DNA of 64,000 nucleotides from Trichocoleus desertorum ATA4-8-CV12 (GTDB taxonomy: Bacteria; Cyanobacteriota; Cyanobacteriia; FACHB-46): positions 1 to 64,000 of the forward strand of contig JAHHIL010000012.1 of assembly GCA_019358975.1 (NCBI GenBank). The letters run 5' to 3'. Positions 1 to 8,890 of the stretch are shown here, one piece after another. A model generated the notes under the pieces. The model had not been told where the DNA came from. It did no database searches and saw nothing but the letters and a program-made list of their open reading frames with translations. Every line of letters begins with the position of its first letter. Positions within the stretch are counted from its first letter, which is position 1. Position numbers and translations under genes: made by a program.

Positions 1-131
1 TACGATCCAGCGGTACATTGAAGATCCTCATCATCACTAGCCAGTAGGCGGCTAAAGCCGCTTGAGTCGCTTTTCCACCTCGCTCTAAAGAGACGAGGCT
101 ACCAAGCCTCCCATGCTAATCATGTGTTTCT
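1..131. repeat. cluster of short stem-loops at the window edge
   Basis: Three short inverted repeats follow each other: GGCGGCT/AGCCGC around 48-62, CCTCG..CGAGG around 78-104, and GAGGCT/AGCCTC around 102-119. Read on the minus strand, the last hairpin (GCGGCTTTAGCCGC) resembles the right-end hairpins of cyanobacterial IS200/IS605-type elements. No transposase or conserved end is visible, so the assignment is a guess. It sits directly downstream of the truncated coding remnant at 129-241. Confidence 0.3.
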
Positions 132-241
132 CACGATCGCTTCTTGAACCCCATCACCGTTGATATCAACCGTAGTAATCAGGTCATAGGCAGGTCGAGC
201 GGCGATCGCGCTATAGGGCGTTACCTGAGGCTCCTGACTTA
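129..241 (-). pseudogene. FG-GAP/VCBS-like C-terminal fragment (remnant)
   Basis: On the minus strand, downstream of the glycosyltransferase stop, an open frame of about 37 codons has no start. It carries the peptide TTVDINGDGVQEAIV. The DxNGDGxxE pattern is typical of FG-GAP/VCBS calcium-binding repeats of secreted proteins. An in-frame stop lies just upstream, inside the neighbouring gene, and the frame ends at 129-131, next to the hairpin cluster. I read it as the end of a gene lost by deletion or insertion. The motif is short, so coincidence is possible. Confidence 0.3.
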
Positions 242-1435
242 CAGCTCAAATCCCATCTCCTTCAACCCCTGACGCAATCTTTGCGCTTCGAGAGGATTGT
301 TGTTTTGCTGATGCAGGGCGATCGCTTGCCGAAAGGCGGTTAAACTTTCCTGCACCTGACCCAATTTCCATAGGGCTACGCCTAAGTTTTGGTGAGCGTC
401 GGCGTAGTTGGGTTGCAGAAACAGTGCCTCTCGATAGGCGGCGATCGCGTGCGGCAGATCTCCTAGGGCTTTGAAAGTCATGCCCAAGTTGTAATAACCC
501 GGTGCAAACGTAGAGTCAATTTTGAGAGTTGTCTCATAGACTCCTTTTGCTCCCACCAGATCTCCTTTTGCTTTGAGGAGATTGCCCAAGTTGTTGTAGG
601 CACCGAGTTTCAGCTTCGGCATAATCGATTGCTGCAAAGCCAGTTGGTAGTGTTGCTCGGCTTTTGCCCATTGTTGCAGGCGACTGTAAGCAATGCCTAA
701 GTGATAGTGCAACTCGTACAACACAGAAGCATCGGCAGCGGTTGATTTAAGACCTCGCTTTAGCAACTCAATGCCTTGAGACACTTCCTGCATTTGCACA
801 TACAGTGCCCCTAATTTGCTGCACACATAAGGATCACTAGGATGATGTTTGAGAAAACTCTCCATTGCCGTCCTGGCTTTGGTGAATTTGTCTCGACTTG
901 CGATCGCTCCTGCTTGGTATCCTTCGTGCAGAATTGCCACCTCTGGCAAATAGCCCACTTGCCAGTGCGGTTCCATACTCTGAATTAGGGATACGCTCTC
1001 ATCTACCATTGCATGGTAGGGCCGCACAAAACTAATGTCAGGATGGTTGCGAAAGAGACGAGAAACCAGCGAATAAGGAGATTGTTCCGCACCAATTTCT
1101 TGGCGTACCAAGCTGATCAACAAATAAGGTTGCTCACTCCCAATGGTTTGACGCAGAGCGGGCACAATACCGGGCGCTAAACGCTCATCAGCATCTAACA
1201 CCAAAATCCAATCGCCTTGGACATACTTCAGGGACTCATTCCGAGCTGCCGAAAAGTCGTTGCTCCACTCAAAAAAATGGACTTTGGCACCGAAGCTTTT
1301 GGCGATTTCTGGGGTGCGATCGCTGGAGCCTGTATCTAGCACAATCATTTCATCAACGACACCTTGCACACTCTTTAAGCAGCTCGGCAAAGTTGCTTCC
1401 TCATTTTTCACGATCATGCAGAGGCTCAGCATCAT
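239..1435 (-). CDS. family 2 glycosyltransferase with C-terminal TPR repeats
   Basis: About 398 residues. The N-terminal 110 residues are a GT-A fold family 2 glycosyltransferase of the SunS/'IVKNEE' type: LCMIVKNEEATLPSCL at the start, LDTGSSDRT for nucleotide binding, and a DAD metal-binding motif near residue 81. From about residue 185 to the end there are tandem TPR motifs (for example GYYNLGMTFKALGD and AHQNLGVALWKLGQ), which usually mediate protein contacts. No signal peptide or membrane segment is visible, so it is cytoplasmic. The acceptor cannot be told; this architecture is common in cyanobacteria for glycan or protein glycosylation. The start is uncertain: I use the ATG-ATG pair next to the conserved motif; a GTG eight codons upstream is possible. 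Neither has a clear Shine-Dalgarno site. Confidence 0.85.
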   Translation of the reverse strand: MMLSLCMIVKNEEATLPSCLKSVQGVVDEMIVLDTGSSDRTPEIAKSFGAKVHFFEWSNDFSAARNESLKYVQGDWILVLDADERLAPGIVPALRQTIGSEQPYLLISLVRQEIGAEQSPYSLVSRLFRNHPDISFVRPYHAMVDESVSLIQSMEPHWQVGYLPEVAILHEGYQAGAIASRDKFTKARTAMESFLKHHPSDPYVCSKLGALYVQMQEVSQGIELLKRGLKSTAADASVLYELHYHLGIAYSRLQQWAKAEQHYQLALQQSIMPKLKLGAYNNLGNLLKAKGDLVGAKGVYETTLKIDSTFAPGYYNLGMTFKALGDLPHAIAAYREALFLQPNYADAHQNLGVALWKLGQVQESLTAFRQAIALHQQNNNPLEAQRLRQGLKEMGFEL

Positions 1436-1647
1436 AGATTGAGGGGAAGGGTTAGGCACCGTTTTATTCTAAGGCTTCTGCTCGATCCTACAATCTGCTC
1501 AAACTTCGTCTGCTTAAATACTGCCCACTAAAAAACCTGTCCAGAGTAGCCTGAACAGGGTGAATAATCTTAAGCCCAGAAGCCAATGCCAGAAGCCAAT
1601 GAATGAGCTGATTGACCTGCTTAAAGTGAGATCCCATTAAGCATGGG

Positions 1648-2307
1648 TTATAGGGTCGGGGGCAGAATGACTGTATCCACCACGTGAATAAAGCCGTTGC
1701 TGGCCTGGATATCTGGCTGAACCACAGTGGCCTTGTTGACCATAACTCCTCCGCCATCCACATTAACTGTCACAGGGCTGCCTTCCACAGTTGCAACCTC
1801 GCCAGATTTGAGTTGGCTTGAAGTCACTTCACCAGGGACAACGTGATAGGTCAAGATTTTCACTAAAGTCTCTTTATTTTCTGGCTTCAGCAACGCTTCC
1901 AAGGCACCAGCAGGCAATTTTGCAAAGGCAGCATCTGTTGGAGCAAAAACGGTGAATGGCCCCTCACCAGAGAGCGTGCCCGTTAAACCTGCGGCTTGCA
2001 GAGCAGCGGTGAGAATTTTGAAAGAATCGTTAGAGGCGGCAACTGCGGTAATGGTAGTGCCAGAAGCGGCTTCAGTGGGGGCAGCCGGAGGAGCTTCTGA
2101 AGTAGCAGGAGCGATAGGTGCCGCAGGGGTAGAAGTCGATGGAGAGGCTTGAGCACCACGAGCGCGGTTGTAAGGAGGCTCGTTAAAAATGCTGGGGTTA
2201 GGATTCACTTGAGCCAAGGCTGGCAAACCAATCAGAGTGCTAGCAGTCGCAAGTCCAATGAAGCTAGCAAGTTTCTTGAATGAGTTAATGGAATTTAATC
2301 GGTTCAT
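1648..2307 (-). CDS. secreted fasciclin (FAS1) domain protein
   Basis: 219 residues. The start at 2307 is chosen because AAGGAG lies 8 bases upstream and it gives a clean signal peptide (about residues 1-31, cleavage after ALA). Then comes a Pro/Ala/Thr-rich linker (about 40-80) and one FAS1 domain (about 83-215) with the family motifs [15 protein letters not shown] and [11 protein letters not shown]1 domains mediate adhesion or matrix association in periplasmic and surface proteins. Ordinary single-domain fasciclin proteins of this size are frequent in cyanobacteria. The open frame in another phase at 1488-1763 is not a gene. Confidence 0.9.
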   Translation of the reverse strand: MNRLNSINSFKKLASFIGLATASTLIGLPALAQVNPNPSIFNEPPYNRARGAQASPSTSTPAAPIAPATSEAPPAAPTEAASGTTITAVAASNDSFKILTAALQAAGLTGTLSGEGPFTVFAPTDAAFAKLPAGALEALLKPENKETLVKILTYHVVPGEVTSSQLKSGEVATVEGSPVTVNVDGGGVMVNKATVVQPDIQASNGFIHVVDTVILPPTL

Positions 2308-2522
2308 CCGTAACTCCTTAATATCTCGCAGAGAAACTGCAAAGTTATATGTCACAGTATGACGTTTCTATAAGGAGCTAGCCCATTTTTTTAAATCAGT
2401 TTGCCGTAAAACCAGCAATCTATATCCTAGGGAATAAGCGATCGCCTCAAAGCAAATTTTCTCTTGTACTATGACTATCCAAAGATAGAAATACGATTTG
2501 ATTGAGCAGCAAAAATGACGAT

Positions 2523-3377
2523 TCAGCGTAACCAATGACGAGTGCCAAAACCTGTGCAAGACTGGGCTGCAACTGTTGCCGCTGCTACTAACGCTTCTCT
2601 AAAACTGGCTTGCAAAATAAAGTAACAGAACGCACCGTGAAAGATGTCACCTGCTCCTAACGTATCTACGACCTCCACTTGAGGAGCCGCGATCGCCCCC
2701 ATTTCACCATCGTCATAGAACTGAATGGGCTGGTCGCCTTGGGTAATCGCAATATGTTGAATTCCTAAGTTTATGAGAGCGGTAAAAACGGCGGCTGAGT
2801 TAGGGCAATCGGGAGGATGAAAGTTGGCCGAGCAGATCGCGTAGTCGGTCAGCGCTAGCACCTGCTCAAATCCTGACTTCCAACTGCCACCATCTACCAC
2901 GACTGGAATATTTTGTACTTTAGCTTGTTGGGCGATCGCCACTCCCACTGCCATCTGATGCCCATCAATCAGCACCACCTCCACATCTTGCAAAATATCC
3001 CTGGGAATTCGATCGGGGGACATCTGGATTTTGCTGGCATTGATTGACACTACGGCTCGTTCTCCGGTCGATTCTGTAGTGATGATTGAGGAAACAGGAG
3101 GGGGTTCGGTACGATGGGGAGCAAGGTCAGCGATCGCGACTCCACAACTATCCAAATCAGCTCGAATTAAATGGGTGATCGGGTGACTACCAACCACACC
3201 AAGAACGGTAGCTTGATTGCCTAAAGCGCTAAAAGCCACGGCAGCGTTGGTTGCTGGCCCCCCAGCTGATACTGTGTAGTCTGATGCCACCAATTTTTGA
3301 TTGTTGGTTGGTGGTGCCGCAGCCAGATACACCATATCCAAAGTCACCATGCCCACAAACAATCCCCGCTTAGCCAT
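2523..3377 (-). CDS. PfkB-family carbohydrate kinase
   Basis: 284 residues. The start at 3377 has AGGAGAAGG immediately upstream. This is a ribokinase-like sugar kinase: the N-terminal glycine motif GGPATNAAVAFSALG (about residue 38) and the C-terminal signature DTLGAGDIFHGAF (about residue 240), in which the Asp is the catalytic base. It transfers phosphate from ATP to a sugar or sugar-like alcohol in the cytoplasm. The sugar cannot be named from sequence alone; ribokinase, fructokinase and sulfofructose-kinase relatives all look like this. It stands alone, divergent from the dioxygenase remnant. Confidence 0.85.
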   Translation of the reverse strand: MAKRGLFVGMVTLDMVYLAAAPPTNNQKLVASDYTVSAGGPATNAAVAFSALGNQATVLGVVGSHPITHLIRADLDSCGVAIADLAPHRTEPPPVSSIITTESTGERAVVSINASKIQMSPDRIPRDILQDVEVVLIDGHQMAVGVAIAQQAKVQNIPVVVDGGSWKSGFEQVLALTDYAICSANFHPPDCPNSAAVFTALINLGIQHIAITQGDQPIQFYDDGEMGAIAAPQVEVVDTLGAGDIFHGAFCYFILQASFREALVAAATVAAQSCTGFGTRHWLR

Positions 3378-3472
3378 ACCTTCTCCTGTTTCATCTTTCC
3401 TGCTTCCCTCGCAACAGAGGCACAGAGGCAGGATACTCACTTCCCCAAAATAGCCAAGGCGCTAGGAGACAG

Positions 3473-3691
3473 TTGATCAAATCCCAGCTTTATTTCGATG
3501 ATGTGATCACAGACCAAGTTTATGCCCAACCTCCCTATGCGTCTCAGGGAGAGCGCTTTACGAGGAACGAACGCGACGGTATCTTTGGCGATGGAGGGGA
3601 GCAACTGATGCTCCAACTCAGCAAAGCGGCACTAGCAAAAGAGGCGCAAGGATATGTAGGTCGATTCGAACTGGGGCTTCAAGTGGCTTAA
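3473..3691 (+). pseudogene. C-terminal remnant of an intradiol ring-cleavage dioxygenase
   Basis: A 72-codon open frame beginning at a TTG with AGGAG eight bases upstream. Its peptide (LYFDDVITDQVYAQPPY, then TRNERDGIF, then GYVGRFELGLQV) looks like the last third of protocatechuate-3,4-dioxygenase-like intradiol dioxygenases, where 'TSQLYFDD..TD.V....PY...G.RDTRN..DGIF' is characteristic. The N-terminal part with the Tyr/His iron ligands is missing, and an in-frame stop lies just upstream. The kinase gene begins only 96 bases away on the other strand. I read it as a truncated gene. It is probably not functional as an enzyme, though the fragment itself may still be translated. Confidence 0.55.
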
Positions 3692-3723
3692 AACAGGACT
3701 GATTTAAAGGCTAGTATGACCAC

Positions 3724-4584
3724 ATGGAAATTAAAGCTGGAACCCTGTATATCGTTGGCACCCCGATTGGCAATCTGGAAGACATGACCTTCCGAGCGAT
3801 TCAGGTGTTGAAAGAAGTGAGCGCGATCGCGGCTGAAGACACGCGCCACACCGGAAAGTTGCTCCAGCACTTTCAAATCAAAACGCCACAAATTAGTTAT
3901 CACGATCACAATCGCCTCAGCCGTCTCCCAGAGATGATCAGCCGGTTGCAGCAAGGCCAAGCGATCGCCCTGGTCACGGATGCAGGGATGCCCGGAATTT
4001 CTGACCCTGGTTATGAATTGGTCAAAGCTTGCGCGGAGGAGGGGTTGCCAGTGGTGCCGATTCCTGGCCCCAGTGCTGCAATTACCGCGTTGAGCGCTTC
4101 TGGCCTACCCAGCGATCGCTTTGTGTTTGAAGGTTTTTTACCCGCCAAAGGCTCAGACCGTCGGGCCCGATTAGAAGCCTTAAAGCCAGAATCTCGCACC
4201 CTGATTTTCTACGAAGCACCTCATCGCTTGCAACAAACCCTCCAGGATTTTGCAGATACCTTTGGCGGCGATCGCGAGATTGCTTTAGGTCGAGAATTAA
4301 CCAAGCTCCACGAAGAAATCTGGCGCGGCACCATGACCGAAGCGATCGCTTACTACAGCAACCGCGAAGCTCACGGAGAATTTACGCTAGTGGTCATGGG
4401 TGCAGAACCGACAGAACTCGTACTGACCGAAGACGCCTTGAAAGCAGAGCTACAAGTGCTAATGGGGCAGGGGATTTCGCGATCGCAAGCTAGTCGCCAA
4501 CTCGCTCAACAAACTGCCTTACCTCGCCGCCAACTGTACCAACTAGCGCTCACCATTTCAGAGCCGACGGAGTCACTAGGTTAG
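3724..4584 (+). CDS. rsmI: 16S rRNA (cytidine-1402-2'-O)-methyltransferase RsmI
   Basis: 286 residues, the usual family length. RsmI methylates the 2'-OH of C1402 in the decoding centre of 16S rRNA, using S-adenosylmethionine; it belongs to the tetrapyrrole methylase (class III) fold. Visible signatures are GTLYIVGTPIGNLEDMT at the start, AAEDTRHTGKLL, the SAM-site run TDAGMPGISDPGYELV (about residue 85), and PGPSAAITALSASGLP. The ATG is at 3724. The end overlaps the convergent potassium-channel gene by 4 bases. Confidence 0.97.
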   Translation: MEIKAGTLYIVGTPIGNLEDMTFRAIQVLKEVSAIAAEDTRHTGKLLQHFQIKTPQISYHDHNRLSRLPEMISRLQQGQAIALVTDAGMPGISDPGYELVKACAEEGLPVVPIPGPSAAITALSASGLPSDRFVFEGFLPAKGSDRRARLEALKPESRTLIFYEAPHRLQQTLQDFADTFGGDREIALGRELTKLHEEIWRGTMTEAIAYYSNREAHGEFTLVVMGAEPTELVLTEDALKAELQVLMGQGISRSQASRQLAQQTALPRRQLYQLALTISEPTESLG

Positions 4585-5360
4585 GTTTTCTTGAGGCTGG
4601 TGCCACAGATTTTGCAAAACTGAGCATCGGGGTCATGCAGGGCTAAACCACAGCCAGGACATTGGGTTTCTACTTGAGTGGAAGTTTTTACTAGTCGCCT
4701 AATTAAGTCGCCAATTTGCCAGGGAATTAAAGCAATTCCAGTCAAAATCATCAACACCGTGAGCAAGCGGCCCATTTCGGAGATCGGCGTTACATCCCCA
4801 AACCCCACTGTGGTCATGGTGACGACAGAAAAATAAAACGCATCCAAGAAAGTTCTAAATCCTGCCGAGTTGATTGGATGCTCTACTTGATAGATCAAGC
4901 CTGAATAGATAAAGATAATGGCAAATAAGGTGAATAAGATGCGAGTAAAAATGGCGCTATCTTCACCACTCACTCGACCAAATAAAGCTGTACCTTCCAC
5001 AAAACGGACTAGCCGTAAAATCCGAAACCAGCGCAATAATCGAATAAAGCTAACATCTGTAACGCCTAAAAAGAAGGGCAAGATCGCAACTAAATCTATG
5101 GCCGAATAGAGACTAAAAAAGTATTTAGCTTTTTGCTCAGCGCACCAAAAGCGCAAGACATATTCCACTGCAAAAATGACTAAAATAATAGAATCAACTA
5201 GATTGAGTTGTTCTCGAACGGTATCAGGGATTGCATAAGTGTCTGCGACAAAAATGCCTGAAGAGAGTAAGACTAAACTGGCGATCGCCAAATTAATCAA
5301 GATACCGATCGGCGTTTCAATATCTTCTAAATAGAAAGAAACTTTTTGACGCAAAAGCAT
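4581..5360 (-). CDS. Kv-type potassium channel with C-terminal zinc ribbon
   Basis: 259 residues. Six transmembrane segments fit the voltage-gated ion-channel layout: S1-S3 in residues 17-100, an S4-like segment FIRLLRWFRILRLVRFVEG with regularly spaced arginines, then S5, a pore loop with the K+ selectivity filter TTVGFGDV (about residue 186), and S6. The C-terminus carries a zinc ribbon, CPGC..16 residues..CKICG. Expected role: voltage- or redox-modulated K+ flux across the inner membrane. The zinc ribbon in place of the usual cytoplasmic RCK domain is seen in several cyanobacterial channels; its ligand is unknown. Convergent with rsmI. Confidence 0.9.
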   Translation of the reverse strand: MLLRQKVSFYLEDIETPIGILINLAIASLVLLSSGIFVADTYAIPDTVREQLNLVDSIILVIFAVEYVLRFWCAEQKAKYFFSLYSAIDLVAILPFFLGVTDVSFIRLLRWFRILRLVRFVEGTALFGRVSGEDSAIFTRILFTLFAIIFIYSGLIYQVEHPINSAGFRTFLDAFYFSVVTMTTVGFGDVTPISEMGRLLTVLMILTGIALIPWQIGDLIRRLVKTSTQVETQCPGCGLALHDPDAQFCKICGTSLKKT

Positions 5361-5384
5361 TGAGAATCATCACCAATTGACAAG

Positions 5385-7733
5385 TCAAAGATCAGGCGGA
5401 GAGAATTGGGTAGGTAGCGAAACTGTAAATGTGGTTTGCTCGATGCTACTTGCAACTCGAATTCCTCCTCCCAAATGCTCCACCAATTTCTTGACTAGAG
5501 CTAAGCCTAAACCAGTCCCGCCTTGTTTCCAGCGATCGTTGCGAGGAATCCGGTAAAACTTTTCAAAGATGCGGGTTAGCTCCACTTCAGGAATCTCTGA
5601 GCCAGAATTACTCACACTTAATTCTATATAGGGAGACTCAAAGCGAGCGATCGCACTAATTTCGCCACCCGGAGGTGTATATTTGCAAGCATTATTCAGC
5701 AACTCCGCCAGCACTCTTTCCAAGCTCGGTTGATCCGAAACCAACAGTGGCAGTTCTGAGAGGATTTGCACTTGAATGGTTTGTTGACGATTGCTAGCCC
5801 GTTCTTCAAATGGCTCCACAAGTCGAGGAAGCCAATCATTGAGATCGATTGTTTCTGGATTAAAGGGCTTGGCTGCGGCTTCTAGACGTTGTAAGTCTAA
5901 TAAGTCATTAATTAAACTAATTTCGCGATCGCATTCCGCTTGCAGAATTCTGAAATAATGATCTTCTTGCTCCTGAGTTTTGGCAATTTTGAGCATATAA
6001 ATAGCCATTTTCATATTTGCCATTGGGCTACGTAGCTCATGAGAAACGGTACTTAAGAAATCATCCTTAAGCAGACTCATGCGCTGCAATTCTTCCATTT
6101 GGTGGCTCAAGTTTTCTTCGATTTGCTTCCTCGCAGTGATGTCTTCTAGGATTAGCAATAAACCACCCAAAGGAGCAGCCTGTCTCTCAATAGCTGTCTC
6201 GGCGGCTGTCTCGGCGCTATTGTACAGCAATGGTTCTAGCTTCAGTTCAAACCAGGTGCCGTCTTGGAGCAGTTCTCTGGGAGCCACGGGCTGCTGTTGT
6301 CTTAAAAGCTGTAGGTCTAACTGCCACTGCTCTTGGCTCAGCCACTGGGGAATGAGTTGAGCATGAAGGCGATCGCCCACTTGAATCCCTAGCCATTTAG
6401 CAGCCCCTGGATTGCAAAACCACACTAAGCCATCTAGATCAGCGGCCAAGAGACCAATCGAAAGACTCCGAGCGATCGCTGCTTGCGCTGACTGCGATCG
6501 GCCAAATTGCTCTGCCAGTAAAGCTAACTGAGCCACGTGTTGCATCGAAGCGGGCTGATGGAGCGGTTGCCAGTGCGATCGCTTAGCTTCGGTAGGGCTA
6601 GCAGTACGAGCCACAACATCTTGCACGAGGTCTTGATGATGAGCTTGCCAAAGCTGCTGTACTTCATGTTGGAGCAAAGCATTTTCGCGCAATCGTTCCT
6701 CAATCAAGACAGTGCCAGCCGTGGCGCTAAAAAGAATAATGGGCAACACCACAGGTATTAAATAACCCAGGTGCAGCAGCAGCAGCCCAGCCATCCCCCA
6801 AGCGCAACAGAGCCCAAGCCACAAGCCAATTTGTCGCTCCGTAGACCAATGACTCATCACATAGCTCAAGCCAGGTCCGCCCAGCAAAAACAGCCAGATT
6901 AGCCAAGATCGTGGCAATAGCCGTAGAGAGTTGTGCTGGAGCAAATTGCTAATGACAGCAGCATGTAGATGGGTGCCACTAGCTGGGGGATTGCGATCGA
7001 AGGGAGTGGGCAGTGAATCAAGCCCTGCTGCCGTCATCCCCACCACCACAATTTTGTCCTTAAAAGCCTGGGTGGGGACTTGCTGCTGCACCACATCTAC
7101 AAAAGAGTAATGCTGGAGTTGACGCACAGGCCCAGGCCAGTTGACCCAAAAAGGTTGCTGCAAATTGGGCAGCTCTACCGATGCTTGGACCAAGCTATAT
7201 CCCTGAACAGCGGCTAAACCAAAGGCAGGTACTCCCTGCACCTGTAAGTCAATCTTTCGAGTTAGCCCGTCAGAATCTTGTCTCTTGTAAACTTGACCGA
7301 CAGCAAACGCCACTCTGCGGAGGGGCAGGCTGGGTAGCAGTGGCTCTCCGGTACTGTTCCAAGCTTGAGCCAAAATCACTCGCCCCTGCCGCTGTACTGC
7401 TGCCGCCAGTTGGGTGTCTTGTGGCCCTTGATCGGTCAAAACTACATTTAAAGCAATGACGTTAGGCTCAGCTTCAGATAAAACGCTGAGCAGTTGAACA
7501 TATTGCTGCCGAGGCCAAGGAAACGGCCCTAATTCTCGTAGACTCTGGTCATCAATCCCTACAACGACCACCCTGGAGTCCCAAGCGATCGCGCCCCGTA
7601 GTTGGAACAGCGTATTGTAGGCAATCTGTTCTAATGGCTGCCAAGCCTCTAAAGCAGTCAAGCTGGCGACCACTAATGCTGTGATTCCCCCTGGAAGCAG
7701 TCGCCATCCTAACTCCCGGAACTGCCGCTTCAT
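5385..7733 (-). CDS. CHASE2-domain sensor histidine kinase
   Basis: 782 residues. Order: an N-terminal membrane segment (about 13-30); an extracytoplasmic CHASE2 sensor (about 40-280, with DSRVVVVGIDDQSLRELGPFPWPR and KDKIVVVGMTAAGLDS); three membrane helices (about 285-350); a PAS domain (about 420-535); HisKA with phospho-acceptor His in STVSHELRSPMANMK (about 575); and HATPase_c with N and G boxes (LNNACKYTPPGGE, GGTGLGLALVKKL). CHASE2 kinases sense unknown extracellular ligands. No response regulator gene is adjacent, so the partner is elsewhere. The ATG at 7733 has GGAGG about 18 bases upstream, farther than usual. Confidence 0.93.
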   Translation of the reverse strand: MKRQFRELGWRLLPGGITALVVASLTALEAWQPLEQIAYNTLFQLRGAIAWDSRVVVVGIDDQSLRELGPFPWPRQQYVQLLSVLSEAEPNVIALNVVLTDQGPQDTQLAAAVQRQGRVILAQAWNSTGEPLLPSLPLRRVAFAVGQVYKRQDSDGLTRKIDLQVQGVPAFGLAAVQGYSLVQASVELPNLQQPFWVNWPGPVRQLQHYSFVDVVQQQVPTQAFKDKIVVVGMTAAGLDSLPTPFDRNPPASGTHLHAAVISNLLQHNSLRLLPRSWLIWLFLLGGPGLSYVMSHWSTERQIGLWLGLCCAWGMAGLLLLHLGYLIPVVLPIILFSATAGTVLIEERLRENALLQHEVQQLWQAHHQDLVQDVVARTASPTEAKRSHWQPLHQPASMQHVAQLALLAEQFGRSQSAQAAIARSLSIGLLAADLDGLVWFCNPGAAKWLGIQVGDRLHAQLIPQWLSQEQWQLDLQLLRQQQPVAPRELLQDGTWFELKLEPLLYNSAETAAETAIERQAAPLGGLLLILEDITARKQIEENLSHQMEELQRMSLLKDDFLSTVSHELRSPMANMKMAIYMLKIAKTQEQEDHYFRILQAECDREISLINDLLDLQRLEAAAKPFNPETIDLNDWLPRLVEPFEERASNRQQTIQVQILSELPLLVSDQPSLERVLAELLNNACKYTPPGGEISAIARFESPYIELSVSNSGSEIPEVELTRIFEKFYRIPRNDRWKQGGTGLGLALVKKLVEHLGGGIRVASSIEQTTFTVSLPTQFSPPDL

Positions 7734-7809
7734 ACGTTTGCTGCCTGGTTTCCTCCAGGGATGGGATTAAGAATTGCCGCGCTTGAAACAGAGGTTGCAA
7801 CGAATTTTT

Positions 7810-8865
7810 CTATTGTCGTTCATGGGTCAAAAAAGGCACAGGGACGACCTCCCCTTGGGCCGTACCCACTTGAACTTGCAACCCCGCACCCCCCGCTTTG
7901 GTTCTAATGTAGCCAAGCCCAACCGCTGCTTGAGCAATGGTGGTAGAACTGGTGAGAACGCCCACTTTGTCGTCCCCTAAGGTAATGATGCTCCCCGCCG
8001 CCACAGGCTCACTGAGACGAAGGCCCCAAAGTTTTTGTTTAACTCCTTTGTATGTATCCAGACGCGCGATCGTTTCTTGACCGATATAACAGCCTTTATT
8101 AAAGGAGATGGTGGGCCACAAACCTGCTTCTAAAGGGTTGTAGTCTTCTGTGAGTTCGTGGTCTGGTACGGGACGGCCTTGCTGAATTCGTAGTTGCTCC
8201 CAAACGCGATCGCCCAAAGGCACCGCTCCCAAGCTGACTAACTGCTGCCAGAAGCCTGCCGCAGCCTCAGCCGCGACAAACAAGGTGTAACCAGGCGTTG
8301 CTAAACCACTACCCACCGCAACTCGAACTTCACTGTCTCCTAGGGACAACAGAGCATGATTGCCGTAGGGTTGACCGATCAGCTCACCTGCTCCCAGTTT
8401 ATCCAGTAAGGCATCGCTCTGAGGGCCAAGTACACTAAAGGTTGCAGTGGCTGTGGTCAGATTGGTCAGCTTGACGCGATCGGCAAAAAAGATGTAGCGA
8501 TCGAGAAAATCCAGCAAGCTCTGGCAACGCTGAGGCGAGACCAATAAAAGAATCGTCTCTTCTGTGACATAAACACTCGCGAGATCCAGGGTGCGGGCCG
8601 TTGAAGTGACAAACACAGTGTCACAGCCTTGACCGGGTTGCAAACGCTTGATGTCGTTGGTGCTTTGGTTGTGGAGGAAATTCTGCCGATCGGCATCGGA
8701 AATCTGAATGCGGCCCCAGTGGGAGCGATCGCACAGTGCTACTCCCGTCTGAGCAGCCTCAAGGGCGACAGGGTCATTGCCAAAACTCACGGGAACGGTG
8801 GCTTGACCAATCTCTTCAAACGTAGCCCCAGCAGCCACTTGAAGTTGATGCAAATCTTGAGTCAT
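7810..8865 (-). CDS. ygfZ: YgfZ/GcvT-family folate-binding protein
   Basis: 351 residues. A member of the GcvT-like tetrahydrofolate-binding family that supports repair and assembly of certain Fe-S enzymes; it has no aminomethyltransferase activity of its own. The family-defining motif KGCYIGQETIARL with its conserved Cys is present about two-thirds along, and the C-terminal beta-barrel follows. It is transcribed in the same direction as the small gene at 8891-9397, 25 bases downstream of it, so the two may be co-transcribed. Confidence 0.9.
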   Translation of the reverse strand: MTQDLHQLQVAAGATFEEIGQATVPVSFGNDPVALEAAQTGVALCDRSHWGRIQISDADRQNFLHNQSTNDIKRLQPGQGCDTVFVTSTARTLDLASVYVTEETILLLVSPQRCQSLLDFLDRYIFFADRVKLTNLTTATATFSVLGPQSDALLDKLGAGELIGQPYGNHALLSLGDSEVRVAVGSGLATPGYTLFVAAEAAAGFWQQLVSLGAVPLGDRVWEQLRIQQGRPVPDHELTEDYNPLEAGLWPTISFNKGCYIGQETIARLDTYKGVKQKLWGLRLSEPVAAGSIITLGDDKVGVLTSSTTIAQAAVGLGYIRTKAGGAGLQVQVGTAQGEVVPVPFLTHERQ

Positions 8866-8890
8866 GCGGTTTCAACAGGGTCTCTAGAAC

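Noticed and set aside
1488-1763. 91-codon minus-strand frame overlapping the fasciclin gene end
   Set aside because: Different phase of the fasciclin gene, no ribosome-binding site, no protein-family features.
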